Shown in pieces: positions 8,203 through 16,853 of a stretch of DNA of 64,000 bases. Both the position numbers and the translations under genes were made by a program. How positions within the stretch are numbered: position 1 is the stretch's first letter; every line of letters begins with the position of its first letter. Origin of the DNA: Pedobacter terrae (GTDB taxonomy: Bacteria > Bacteroidota > Bacteroidia > Sphingobacteriales > Sphingobacteriaceae); contig NZ_FNCH01000011.1 in NCBI RefSeq assembly GCF_900100705.1, positions 1 to 64,000 on the forward strand. The letters run 5' to 3'. Below the pieces are notes generated by a model. The model saw only the letters and a program-made list of their open reading frames with translations, did not search any database and had not been told where the DNA came from.

Positions 8203-10006
8203 ATTGTGTATTGTAGCTGTAGCATTTTGCTGCAATGTTTTATGTTTAATGGCTTGTGCACAGGATCATACAGCGAATGAGAAAAAATTGGCTATTGCAA
8301 ATGCAATTGCTAACACAACAGTATTGTTAAACAATCAGGAGGGGATTATTCCCCTAAAATCATTGGAAAAGAAAAACATCGCTTCGGTTAGTCTTGGTTT
8401 TGCCTACAGCACCGTGTTTGATAGTTTGGCTAATAAATACGATAAAATAACATCATTTGCTGCCAGTTCTTATAAAGACAACCTGAATTTGAATGATTTG
8501 GAAGACGATCTTAAATATTTCAATACCATTTTAATCGCTATTGATGATCAAAATGTTACTAAGGCCAGCTATATCAATTTCATTAATAGTATCAGTAAAA
8601 ATAAACAGGTGATCATTTCATTTTTTGGTAACGGACCTGGTTTAAAATCATTCGATCTGTTAAAATCACCAATTATATGGACTAACCAAAACAACGCTGA
8701 TGCTGCGGCCATCGTACCACAATATATTTTTGGAGGTATGGCTGCTTCAAATAAGTTAACCACGGCATATTCTGCCCATTATACCGCAGGTGCTGGTTTT
8801 ACTACAACAGTTACACGCTTAAAATATACCGTGCCTGAAGATGCAGGTGTAAATGCTAATAACTTAAAAGAAATTGATGCCATTGCTGCCGAAGCAATAG
8901 CACAGAGAGCTACCCCAGGGCTGGTGGTTTTAGTTGCAAAAGATGGAAAAGTGATCTTTAATAAGGCTTATGGTACCCATACTTATGATACCAATATGCC
9001 AGATAAAGTAACCGACATTTTTGATATCGCTTCAGTAACCAAAATAACGGCAACTACACCAGCGGTAATGCGTTTGTTTGAAGAGGGAAAACTGAAACTG
9101 GATACCAATATCGGCGCTTACATCCCAAAGGCACGTACTACACCTATGAACAATATTCAGGTGCGAGAAGTAATGTTGCACCAGGCAGGTTTTATCCCTT
9201 ACATTCCTTTTCATGATTATGTAAAAGCCGGAGATTATAGCAGAGATTCATCTGCAGCCTTCCCAACCAAAGTGGCTGATAATTATTATATCAAAAAAGG
9301 CTTTTTTAAAGATTTTATGTGGCCTAAGATGCTTAATTCGCCAATAAGAACACGTGGTAAATATGTGTATAGCGATATCAGCATGTATGTAATGAAAGAT
9401 ATTGTAGAGCATATTAGTGAAGAGCCTTTAAATCAATATGCCTACGAAAACTTTTACAAACCATTAGGCATGCAAACAGCAGGTTTTTTGCCGCGCAACC
9501 GTTTTAAACCGGAGCAGATTATACCAACAGAAATGGACACCTATTTCAGGAAGACATTGTTGGTTGGTTATGTTCACGATCAGGGGGCAGCTTTGGCTGG
9601 TGGTGTTTCAGGTCACGCGGGTTTGTTTGCCAGCGCTAACGATCTGGCCATTATTTACCAGATGTTGTTGAATCGTGGTGCCTATGGTGGAATGGAGTAT
9701 TTCAAAAACTCAACAGTAGATATGTTTACCTCGAAACAGTCAAATGTAAGTCGCAGGGGTTTGGGTTTCGATCGCTGGGATCCGGATAGTACCAAACATT
9801 ACCCTTCTAATTTGGCTTCGCCGCAAACTTACGGACATACCGGTTATACCGGAACCTGCGTTTGGGTTGACCCATCAAGGGGTTTGGTTTACGTGTTTCT
9901 TTCAAACCGTGTTAATCCTAGCGTTACCGATAAACTATCCAATCTGAAAATCAGGGGAAGGATTCAGGATGTGGTAAATAAGGCTATAGACGAGTCGAAG
10001 AAATAA
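8189..10006 (+). CDS. serine hydrolase (class C beta-lactamase/esterase fold) with GH3-C-like N-terminus
   Basis: This 605-residue protein overlaps the preceding amidohydrolase by 14 nt. It has a lipoprotein-type signal (CLMAC). Residues about 30-200 (ANTTVLLNNQEGIIPL and onward) resemble the C-terminal domain of family 3 glycoside hydrolases. The rest is a beta-lactamase/PBP4 fold: SxxK at S282-V-T-K285, YSD at 394-396, and HTG at 550-552. In Bacteroidota a NagZ-type GH3 catalytic domain is often fused ahead of this pair of domains. That catalytic barrel is missing here. The hydrolase triad is complete, so peptidase or esterase activity on envelope substrates is plausible. Confidence 0.85.
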   Translation: MKRNRLCIVAVAFCCNVLCLMACAQDHTANEKKLAIANAIANTTVLLNNQEGIIPLKSLEKKNIASVSLGFAYSTVFDSLANKYDKITSFAASSYKDNLNLNDLEDDLKYFNTILIAIDDQNVTKASYINFINSISKNKQVIISFFGNGPGLKSFDLLKSPIIWTNQNNADAAAIVPQYIFGGMAASNKLTTAYSAHYTAGAGFTTTVTRLKYTVPEDAGVNANNLKEIDAIAAEAIAQRATPGLVVLVAKDGKVIFNKAYGTHTYDTNMPDKVTDIFDIASVTKITATTPAVMRLFEEGKLKLDTNIGAYIPKARTTPMNNIQVREVMLHQAGFIPYIPFHDYVKAGDYSRDSSAAFPTKVADNYYIKKGFFKDFMWPKMLNSPIRTRGKYVYSDISMYVMKDIVEHISEEPLNQYAYENFYKPLGMQTAGFLPRNRFKPEQIIPTEMDTYFRKTLLVGYVHDQGAALAGGVSGHAGLFASANDLAIIYQMLLNRGAYGGMEYFKNSTVDMFTSKQSNVSRRGLGFDRWDPDSTKHYPSNLASPQTYGHTGYTGTCVWVDPSRGLVYVFLSNRVNPSVTDKLSNLKIRGRIQDVVNKAIDESKK

Positions 10007-10030
10007 AACCTTGGTTTACATCATTCAGAG

Positions 10031-10076
10031 TTGTCAACTTTAATAGCCACCTAGCTAGAAAGTTGACAATTCTTTT
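10031..10076 (+). terminator. hairpin with T tract after the serine hydrolase; dispersed type
   Basis: TGTCAACTTT and AAAGTTGACA form a 10-bp stem followed by ATTCTTTT, 25 bp after the serine hydrolase stop. It sits between convergent genes and probably ends both. A near copy of the stem, loop word CTAGAAAG and T tract occurs at 27294-27340, where no gene ends, so this is also a dispersed sequence. Confidence 0.7.
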
Positions 10077-10078
10077 AG

Positions 10079-10921
10079 CTAAAAATTGATCACCAGTCTG
10101 TATATTGACGTTCTAAGTTCTTCGTTATCACGATCTTCACACAATAAAAAAGTTGTATTATGTTCAGTTTGACTAAATAAAGTAATACCTTCAAATTTAT
10201 GTTTGCCAGAGATTTTATTGCTGAAAGTTAGCTTCAAAGTCTGCAGGTTAATACTGCCAATAAAACTTCCCATAATTTCGCCATCGGCATAAGTCGATTG
10301 GCTATCTTCTGCGGTAGCAATGAAAAATATTTCATTTTTTACTAATGCAGCATCGGTAAAAGACGATTCCACGTGATTAATATTTGGAAGCTTAAAATAG
10401 TTAAACTGAGTTTGTGGAATTTTAGCTAAATCTGCTCCCTGGGTTTTGAATATGCCGTTCTGTGCTTCTATTCCGTTGCCACGGTTAAAAAGCATCCACT
10501 CAGTTCCCGTAAAAATTGCTCCTTCGAGGTTAAAGTTTTGATCATCTATTTTGGCAATAGCTTTAAGTTTGGCGTAGGTACTGGTCAGGTCTTTTTGAAC
10601 AAACTTTTGTGTTTTCAGATCGAATTCGATCATCAGGTTTCTTTTGGGTGTTGAGCCTGAACCTAAAATGTAAAGCTTATTGTTATTATGACAAAGGATT
10701 TCAAAATCGGGTTTTAAGGATTTAGGTATATTTTCTAACTGATTAAGTGATCTATCAAATAAGATCTGAATTTTCCGCAGCTTCCTGGTTTTGATGTTAT
10801 ATTCGTTCAAATAGCCACTATTATCGCCAATGATATACAATAAATCTTCCTGAAGGAACAAGCCTGAGGCAGAACCAATCCCATCAATCTCGGCGAAAAC
10901 TTCTAAAGTTATTGAATGCAT
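10079..10921 (-). CDS. conserved hypothetical protein, probable beta-propeller
   Basis: I start at the ATG encoding MHSITLEVFAEIDGIGSASG (280 residues). An upstream in-frame ATG at 10945 would add MLFCYFQN and run into a terminator stem, so it is less likely. The protein has repeated beta-rich stretches (LLYIIGDNSG, LYILGSGS, WMLFNRGNG, IFFIATAEDS, FLLCEDRD) typical of a propeller that reports on stored values. No signal peptide is visible. It may belong to the DUF6929 group, but I am not certain. No enzymatic motif is recognised. Confidence 0.75.
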   Translation of the reverse strand: MHSITLEVFAEIDGIGSASGLFLQEDLLYIIGDNSGYLNEYNIKTRKLRKIQILFDRSLNQLENIPKSLKPDFEILCHNNNKLYILGSGSTPKRNLMIEFDLKTQKFVQKDLTSTYAKLKAIAKIDDQNFNLEGAIFTGTEWMLFNRGNGIEAQNGIFKTQGADLAKIPQTQFNYFKLPNINHVESSFTDAALVKNEIFFIATAEDSQSTYADGEIMGSFIGSINLQTLKLTFSNKISGKHKFEGITLFSQTEHNTTFLLCEDRDNEELRTSIYRLVINF

Positions 10922-10933
10922 GTTTTGAAAATA

Positions 10934-10962
10934 ACAAAAAAGCACCGGTTTTGGCCGATGCT
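10934..10962 (-). terminator. intrinsic terminator of the Fe(II)/2OG oxygenase gene
   Basis: Read on the minus strand, AGCATCGG-CCAAAA-CCGGTGCT forms a stem with one mismatch followed by seven T. It lies about 60 bp after the oxygenase stop and just upstream of the next minus-strand gene's start, separating the two. Confidence 0.8.
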
Positions 10963-10991
10963 TAATTTTTTTTATTTACGGTTGGAAGGAG

Positions 10992-11026
10992 ACTCTAAAC
11001 TTACAACTCCAAACTCCCAACTATTT
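10992..11026. repeat. degenerate heptad array at the oxygenase stop codon
   Basis: Five consecutive 7-mers, ACTCTAA, ACTTACA, ACTCCAA, ACTCCCA and ACTATTT, share ACT at the same phase. The last overlaps the oxygenase stop codon at 11021-11023. The layout parallels the perfect heptamer array at the mutL stop. Confidence 0.6.
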
Positions 11027-11983
11027 CTTCAAACCAATTTCCCTTAATCTTTCATCCAGATATTCGCCAGCTGTCATATCGCTGTAGGCTTTAGGGTGTT
11101 CTGCATCAATGGTTGATGGTAAACTGGTTAAATCCATATCGCTGCGTGGATGCAAGAAAAATGGAACCGAGAAGCGCGATGTTTTCATCAACTCACGTGG
11201 CGGGTTTACCACCCTGTGCGTCGTCGATTTTAATTTGTTATTGGTTAAACGCTGCAGCATATCGCCAACATTTACCACAATATCAGTATGGTGCGCTTTA
11301 ATTGGCAACCATTCATTGCTGCGGGTTAACACTTCAAGACCATCGGCACTAGCACCAATTAATAAGGTAATCAGGTTGATGTCTTCATGCGCACCTGCAC
11401 GTACCGCATCATCAGGAATAGTCTCAGGGTTTTCGATCGGGAAATAGTGGATACCCCTTAAAATAGAATTTCCGTTATGAACGTGTTTATCAAAATAATT
11501 GATCGGTAATGCTAAATAGGTAGCAATGGCACGCAATAAATGCGTTCCGTTTTCTTCCAGTTTTTTATAAATATCACCAGTTACTTTGTTAAATTCAGGT
11601 AATTCTGCTAAAATTTCGTTGTCAGGATATTCATTTTTAACCGGGTCGCCATCAGTAACTTCCTGGCCAATTTGCCAGAATTCTTTCAAATCCGGAGTTT
11701 TAGCCCCTTTTGCTGTTTCTTTACCTGCACTGGTATAACCACGTTGACCAGCTAACTCGGGTTTTTCATATTTCCTTTTGATTTCAACAGGTAGTGAAAA
11801 AGCAGCTTTAATATTTTCATAAAGCTTATCAATTAATTCTTGGCTTAAACCATGGTTGGTAATGGTAACAAAACCCGAATCGTTAAAAGCCCTGCCCAGT
11901 TCATCAGAGAACTTTTTGCGCTCTTCTTCAGAACCGTTGATGTAGGAACCCAAATCTAAACAAGGAATATACGGTGTAGACAT
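11021..11983 (-). CDS. isopenicillin N synthase-like Fe(II)/2-oxoglutarate oxygenase
   Basis: This 320-residue protein has the N-terminal non-haem dioxygenase domain (PCLDLGSYI, SGFVTITNHG) and the C-terminal double-stranded beta-helix. Iron ligands are H199 and D201 (AHEDINL) and H256 (THRVVNP). The RFSVPFF motif supplies the 2-oxoglutarate-binding Arg and Ser. All are intact. The family hydroxylates or desaturates small molecules, and bacterial members of this size are mostly of unknown substrate. The gene is monocistronic: its own terminator follows and a heptad repeat abuts the stop codon. Confidence 0.9.
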   Translation of the reverse strand: MSTPYIPCLDLGSYINGSEEERKKFSDELGRAFNDSGFVTITNHGLSQELIDKLYENIKAAFSLPVEIKRKYEKPELAGQRGYTSAGKETAKGAKTPDLKEFWQIGQEVTDGDPVKNEYPDNEILAELPEFNKVTGDIYKKLEENGTHLLRAIATYLALPINYFDKHVHNGNSILRGIHYFPIENPETIPDDAVRAGAHEDINLITLLIGASADGLEVLTRSNEWLPIKAHHTDIVVNVGDMLQRLTNNKLKSTTHRVVNPPRELMKTSRFSVPFFLHPRSDMDLTSLPSTIDAEHPKAYSDMTAGEYLDERLREIGLKK

Positions 11984-12252
11984 AATTTTATATTTAATGT
12001 TATACGAATTTAAAAAGAATTGTTAATAAGTTCGTTTGACTGATGGATTAGCGATTTAAAAATTTGTTAACCAGTTCTTTAAGTTATTAACATGAACAGC
12101 GAAACCGACAAATTGTTGCGATTGTCATATAAAACCCATTATTGGTTTGATGCAAACTACTGCCTGTTTTTTTGCGTATAATTAGATATAAATAATTCAA
12201 TATATCTGTAAGGTTTGGGAATTATTTCCGACTAATAAATAAAAACACACAA

Positions 12253-12852
12253 ATGAGAAGAATAATTTTGATCCTACTTGCCGTATTGGCTTTAAACCAG
12301 GCCAACGCACAAGGGAAAAAGACAGAGAAGGCAACTTTCGGTATGGGCTGTTTTTGGTGTACTGAGGCCATATTTCAAAGATTAAAGGGTGTAATTTCAG
12401 TTAAATCTGGTTACGAAGGCGGTAAATTAAGCAATCCAACTTATGAAGAAGTATGTACGGGGGCTACCGGCCATGCTGAGGTTTTAGAGATTACCTATAA
12501 CCCGATGGTGATTTCTTACGATGACTTATTGGAAGTTTTTTGGAAAAGCCATGATCCGACTACACTAAATCGTCAGGGCGCTGATAGTGGCACGCAATAC
12601 CGCTCGGTGGTTTTTTATCACACGGCTGAGCAAAAAGCCTTGGCAGAAAAATATAAAGCAGAATTGAATAAAACCAATGCCTACGGCAAGAAAGTGGTCA
12701 CCGCTATTGAAGCTGCCAAACCTTTTTACGTGGCTGAGAATTACCATCAGAACTATTTCAATAAAAATGGAAGCGAACCTTATTGCAGGTTAGTCATCCA
12801 GCCCAAAATAGACAAGCTGGAAAAAATATTTAAAGCGAAGCTTAAAAAGTGA
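12253..12852 (+). CDS. msrA: peptide-methionine (S)-S-oxide reductase, exported
   Basis: MsrA reduces methionine-S-sulfoxide in oxidised proteins. The catalytic motif MGCFWCTE is at about 31-38 with the nucleophile at C33. GYEGG, GHAEVLEI and SHDPTTLNRQGAD-type family words follow, with the terminal EPYCRLVI segment. A clear cleavable signal peptide (LLAVLALNQANAQ) places it in the periplasm, unlike the cytosolic enzyme of many bacteria. At 199 residues it is a single-domain form with no MsrB fusion. A terminator follows 16 bp after the stop. Confidence 0.95.
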   Translation: MRRIILILLAVLALNQANAQGKKTEKATFGMGCFWCTEAIFQRLKGVISVKSGYEGGKLSNPTYEEVCTGATGHAEVLEITYNPMVISYDDLLEVFWKSHDPTTLNRQGADSGTQYRSVVFYHTAEQKALAEKYKAELNKTNAYGKKVVTAIEAAKPFYVAENYHQNYFNKNGSEPYCRLVIQPKIDKLEKIFKAKLKK

Positions 12853-12868
12853 TAATCGTAGTTAAATT

Positions 12869-12900
12869 AGCCCTGTAATAAACATTGCAGGGCTTTTCCT
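12869..12900 (+). terminator. msrA terminator
   Basis: AGCCCTGTAAT and ATTGCAGGGCT form an 11-bp stem with one wobble pair around a four-base loop, followed by TTTTCCTTT. Confidence 0.8.
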
Positions 12901-12986
12901 TTGGTAAATTGATCAATATTTTAGGATGTATTCAGGGCTGTTTTGTTATAAAAACATTAAAGTTGCAATGACAGATTGAAGTGGAA

Positions 12987-13085
12987 CGTCATTTCGACCG
13001 CTGAGGAGAAATCTTTTAACTATGTTAAAAGATCTCTCCCCGCCCGCACAGGCGGGCATTTCGCTGTGCTTCAGTCGAGATGACG
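12987..13085. repeat. palindromic intergenic repeat (REP-like), copy 1
   Basis: The element starts CGTCATTTCGACC and ends GTCGAGATGACG, with inner AGAAATCTTTT and AAAAGATCTCT words also complementary. The whole 99 bp can fold into one long imperfect hairpin. A related copy is at 25492-25575. It lies between convergent msrA and a lipoprotein gene. The rest of that gap shows no gene. Confidence 0.85.
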
Positions 13086-13148
13086 ACCGAATTTATCACA
13101 GTATTAACGGACTGGCAGGTGTACGTCCTTTTCATCTGTGATTAAAAA

Positions 13149-14450
13149 TTAATTCCATAATCCTTTGGTTTTTTCGAGCAATTCGCTGCCTTTCTTGCCA
13201 ATTTCTTTCTTACCTTTTTCTATCGTTGATGGCTGAGTATATTGGCTTACCGAATTGGAAAGTGCTTTAAACTTCCCTATGCCGGCAAATACTTCTTCGG
13301 TATAAGGAACACCCTGCTGTTTCATCAGTTTCTCCCAGTCTATTTTCGAAAGCACCGCAACCATGTATTTTGTTGCGATTTTACCAATAAATGCTTTATC
13401 ATACACATTGGTTAAAGCCTGATCAGATTTGCGGTCTCTTACATAAACCATCGTTTGTTGTATGGCTTCGCGCTCAGTGTTAGAAAATAAAGGGCTTTTG
13501 CTCAATTTTTCCAATGCCGGAAGTGATTTCTCGGGTCTCTCTTTTTTTAGATTCAAATAAGCCGTTATTCCCCAAACCAGTTCGTTTTGGATACCTAGTT
13601 TATTCATATCGTTTAAAAAAGCTTCAAAATCTTCCAGCGATCTTTCTTCGTCAATTTTTCGCTCCATCCTCATTCGGTCAAAGCCTCTGAAAAGATAATT
13701 CATGCTATGGAAAGCAACGTGGGTTTGCGTATCATTTAAACGGCTCCAGCCAAAGAACGACTTTGTATAAGGTAGCGGAATATTCTCATTTTTATCCAGC
13801 CACTTAATGTTCCTTGAAAGGCCATCTTCAGATAAATAAAATAGATTGTTACTGAAAAACAGGAAACCGCGTACGAATTCTAAAAGTGTTTTAACTTCGC
13901 AATCATCCAGCAATTCAGGTTGCGTTTTAGCGCATTCATATAGGGCAAAAGGCTGTCCCAAATCCCTGGTGGCCAGTACAGCCATACTCAAAATAGCATG
14001 TTCTATATTTTGATAATATGCTTTATCTATATTCTTAAAAAAGGGTTGCGGTGTTTTTACGCCCGTCTTCATTGTGATAAGACCAACGGTAAGCAAAGGG
14101 AAAACATCCTCATCCGTTTCTTTTACAAATTGTTTAACCGATCGATATTCTTTATATATCCTTAAGGCATCTATTACTGAAATAGTTTCGTTGCCTTTTC
14201 CGTTCACCGCATTTAAGGTTTTAACAACACTTTGTGCTTGCTTGCTAAATTTTTGGTATTCAGGTTGGGTGGTATCTTGAACTGCAGTAGCGCGTACAGC
14301 TATTTTAGCGAACTTATAGAAAGTGATTTTGTCGTAATTAATGTTTTCTGATAATCGCTTTTTGTCCAGCTCGAGGAGGACTTGATCTGTTTTTTCGCTA
14401 GAGCAGGAAGCTAAAAATAGTATGGTACAAAATAAAACTAAATTCTTCAT
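13149..14450 (-). CDS. lipoprotein of unknown function
   Basis: An open frame extends to 14582, but the ATG at 14450 begins MKNLVLFCTILFLASCSSEK, a textbook lipoprotein signal with the acceptor cysteine at about 16, so I start there (433 residues). The mature protein is mostly helical and contains tetratricopeptide-like stretches, for example ENELVWGITAYLNLKKERPE-type helices and EREAIQQTMVYVRDRK. I do not recognise a named family. It faces away from mqo across a 384-bp AT-rich gap (14451-14834) that holds only promoter-like sequence. Confidence 0.8.
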   Translation of the reverse strand: MKNLVLFCTILFLASCSSEKTDQVLLELDKKRLSENINYDKITFYKFAKIAVRATAVQDTTQPEYQKFSKQAQSVVKTLNAVNGKGNETISVIDALRIYKEYRSVKQFVKETDEDVFPLLTVGLITMKTGVKTPQPFFKNIDKAYYQNIEHAILSMAVLATRDLGQPFALYECAKTQPELLDDCEVKTLLEFVRGFLFFSNNLFYLSEDGLSRNIKWLDKNENIPLPYTKSFFGWSRLNDTQTHVAFHSMNYLFRGFDRMRMERKIDEERSLEDFEAFLNDMNKLGIQNELVWGITAYLNLKKERPEKSLPALEKLSKSPLFSNTEREAIQQTMVYVRDRKSDQALTNVYDKAFIGKIATKYMVAVLSKIDWEKLMKQQGVPYTEEVFAGIGKFKALSNSVSQYTQPSTIEKGKKEIGKKGSELLEKTKGLWN

Positions 14451-14809
14451 GTGATGTTTTAAACAGATTAGAGATATAAAACTAACATTTTTAGAAAGAA
14501 AAAAGCATGTATTCTGATTTCTGTCTTGTTTTGTCTTCTGAAAGATAGAACTTATTGTAGAAATTTGAATTTTTTTGATCATTCGAAGATGAAATCACAA
14601 AATTTATAAAGAAATAGGTGAAGGAATTAGTAAGTTAACAATAAGCTCTTCATCGTGAATTAAGGTAATTTTTTGTCTGTATTTACTCAAACTATTTTTT
14701 GGATTAAAATTTGATTATAACTTGTTTGAAAACAGAAAATATTTCTAATTTTTAGGCAATTTTTTAAGATTTAATGACTTAAAATTCGTGCTATGTTTAA
14801 AATCATTCT

Positions 14810-14817
14810 AAATTTGT
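14810..14817 (+). promoter_or_regulatory. Bacteroidota -7 box upstream of mqo
   Basis: TAAATTTG fits TAnnTTTG and ends 17 nt before the mqo ATG, which implies a leader of roughly a dozen bases. No clear -33 TTG is seen at the right distance. Confidence 0.45.
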
Positions 14818-14834
14818 AACTCCTTTAAACTAAG

Positions 14835-16352
14835 ATGACAAAAAAGAAAAAGACAGTTGGTAAAACTGACGTGGATGTAATTTTAATAGGGGCTGGCATC
14901 ATGAGTGCGACCCTTGGCGTTTTATTAAAACAATTAGAGCCGAATTTAAGCATAGAAATTTACGAACGTTTAGATATTGCGGCAGCCGAAAGTTCTGATG
15001 CATGGAATAATGCTGGAACAGGACATTCTGCTTTTTGCGAATTAAACTATACGCCAGAAAAGAAAGATGGCACTATCGAAATAAAAAAGGCGGTTCAAAT
15101 TGCAGAACATTTCGAGGTTTCTAAACAATTTTGGTCATATCTGGTGAACAAGGGATTAGTTTCTGATCCTGGTAATTTTATCCGCAACATTCCTCACATG
15201 AGTTTTGTTTGGGGTAAAAAGAATGTAGAATACCTTAAAAAACGCTACGATGCATTAACTCAATGCGATCTGTTTAGCGACATGCAATATACCGAGGATG
15301 CAGAACAGGTAAAAAACTGGGCCCCATTGATTATGGATGGCCGCAAGAAAAACGAAAAAGTTGCAGCAACCAAGATGGATCTGGGAACCGATGTTAACTT
15401 CGGAACCTTAACCCGCGACATGTTTAACAACTTAAAGGAGCAAAGCAATGTGAGCATGTATTTTAACCACGAGATTCGCGATCTTAAAAAGAATAAAGAT
15501 GGCAACTGGAGTGTAAAGGTTAAAGATCTGGAAAGTGGAGACAAACGCAAACGTGTAGCCAAATTTGTATTTATCGGTGCAGGTGGTGGTTCATTGCCAT
15601 TGTTAGAAAAATCTGATATTCCTGAAGGAAAAGGTTTTGGCGGTTTCCCGGTTAGCGGACAATGGTTAAAATGTACCAACGAGGAAATTATTAAAAAACA
15701 CCACGCTAAAGTTTACGGTAAAGCTGCTGTTGGCGCGCCACCTATGTCGGTACCACACCTGGATACCCGCATGATTAATGGTAAGCAGGCATTATTGTTT
15801 GGGCCTTATGCAGGTTTTTCTACTAAATTTCTTAAAAATGGATCGTTTCTGGATTTACCAAAATCGATAAAATTTAATAACATCCGCCCGATGATTTCGG
15901 CAGGCTTACATAACCTCGATTTAACAAAATATTTAATTGAGCAGGTTAGGCAGTCGCCAGAAGATAGATTGGAGGCACTGAAAGAATATTTACCAACTGC
16001 CGAATTAAAAGATTGGGAGTTGGAATATGCCGGCCAGCGCGTTCAGGTGATTAAAAAGGATGAGAAACAAGGCGGTATTTTAGAGTTTGGTACTGAGGTG
16101 GTAAGTGCTGCTGATGGTTCTATTGCAGCCTTGTTGGGTGCATCTCCCGGAGCTTCAACAGCAGTTTCTATCATGCTTGATCTGTTAAACCGTTGTTTTA
16201 ATGATGATTTAGCGACTGATGAATGGCAGGCAAAAATTAAGGAAATGATTCCTACTTATGGAAAATCACTTGCGCAGGATCCTGAATTGTGCAAAGAAAC
16301 CAGGACAAGAACATCAAAGGTGTTGAAAATAGAAAATACGGTAGTAGCTTAG
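14835..16352 (+). CDS. mqo: malate:quinone oxidoreductase
   Basis: Mqo is a peripheral membrane FAD enzyme that oxidises malate to oxaloacetate and passes electrons to quinone, replacing NAD-linked malate dehydrogenase in the TCA cycle. The FAD-binding Rossmann motif is ILIGAGIMSATLG (about 16-28). Family signatures follow: AWNNAGTGHSA, FVWGKKNVEYLKKRY, VFIGAGGGSLPLLEKSDIP, and the C-terminal LLGASPGASTAV. The 505-residue length is normal. The gene stands alone with its own promoter box and terminator. Confidence 0.97.
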   Translation: MTKKKKTVGKTDVDVILIGAGIMSATLGVLLKQLEPNLSIEIYERLDIAAAESSDAWNNAGTGHSAFCELNYTPEKKDGTIEIKKAVQIAEHFEVSKQFWSYLVNKGLVSDPGNFIRNIPHMSFVWGKKNVEYLKKRYDALTQCDLFSDMQYTEDAEQVKNWAPLIMDGRKKNEKVAATKMDLGTDVNFGTLTRDMFNNLKEQSNVSMYFNHEIRDLKKNKDGNWSVKVKDLESGDKRKRVAKFVFIGAGGGSLPLLEKSDIPEGKGFGGFPVSGQWLKCTNEEIIKKHHAKVYGKAAVGAPPMSVPHLDTRMINGKQALLFGPYAGFSTKFLKNGSFLDLPKSIKFNNIRPMISAGLHNLDLTKYLIEQVRQSPEDRLEALKEYLPTAELKDWELEYAGQRVQVIKKDEKQGGILEFGTEVVSAADGSIAALLGASPGASTAVSIMLDLLNRCFNDDLATDEWQAKIKEMIPTYGKSLAQDPELCKETRTRTSKVLKIENTVVA

Positions 16353-16376
16353 GCTATAGCAAATATGAATTTTATA

Positions 16377-16406
16377 AGGTCACGATGTAAATCGGGACCT
16401 TTTTTT
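16377..16406 (+). terminator. mqo terminator
   Basis: AGGTCACGAT and ATCGGGACCT form a stem with one mismatch around GTAA, followed by a T run. The right half is identical to the rpsJ terminator at 38637-38666. Confidence 0.8.
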
Positions 16407-16527
16407 ATGGCATCCTTGGCCTGTGTCACCAAAGGCCGGAATCTGATCAATAATCAATTGTGGTTTCACGAAACCTTCCTACGGAACGACACAGATAATA
16501 AAAACATTATTTGTGCTCCCCATGATA

Positions 16528-16635
16528 CGTCCCTCTGGGGACGGTGCTGGTAACGTTATGTATATTGTTATACGTCCCATCGGGACGTCTCATGGGTAAT
16601 ATAAACGAATAGGCGTTTTTCGTTCCATAGGAACG
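16528..16635. repeat. three regularly spaced palindromes (CGTCCC/GGGACG type)
   Basis: Three short palindromes, at 16528-16543, 16572-16588 and 16621-16635, read CGTCCC-TCT-GGGGACG, ACGTCCC-ATC-GGGACGT and CGTTCC-ATA-GGAACG. Their starts are 45 and 48 bp apart. The spacers are AT-rich and not alike, so this is not a CRISPR array. The 500-bp gap after mqo otherwise holds the neighbouring dispersed repeat and no gene. Confidence 0.7.
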
Positions 16636-16668
16636 TTTGATGTTTGCTTTACACAGGCCTTAAGGTAA

Positions 16669-16764
16669 TAAACCTGATGGGAACGGCAGCTTTTGGCTGT
16701 CACCCTGAGCGGAGTCGAAGGGTAGCCAAAAAGGTACAGTGTACAGCAGGACTACCGCAACCGA
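16669..16764 (-). repeat. dispersed repeat with variable hairpin core (copy 2, inverted)
   Basis: The arms CCTGATGGGAACGGCA and AGTGTACAGCAGGACTACC are reverse complements of the arms at 6171-6254. The core contains CACCCTGAGCGGAGTCGAAGGGT flanked by GGCT and AGCC, a widespread Bacteroidota hairpin word absent from the other copy. Confidence 0.75.
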
Positions 16765-16800
16765 TAACATACCGGACATTGCTTTTCTAAAAAAAAACAC

Positions 16801-16831
16801 GAAAAAAGGGTATCCAATTGTTTGGATACCC
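16801..16831 (-). terminator. ytxJ terminator
   Basis: On the minus strand GGGTATCCAA-ACAA-TTGGATACCC forms a perfect 10-bp stem followed by six T and C, 23 bp after the ytxJ stop. Confidence 0.9.
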
Positions 16832-16853
16832 CTTCGTCTGAATTTTTTTATCG

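Noticed and set aside
16365..16553. 62-codon frame after mqo
   Set aside because: It runs through the mqo terminator and the first palindrome of the intergenic array.
16528..16635. CRISPR array
   Set aside because: Only three short palindromes with differing sequence and unrelated spacers; no cas genes in the window.
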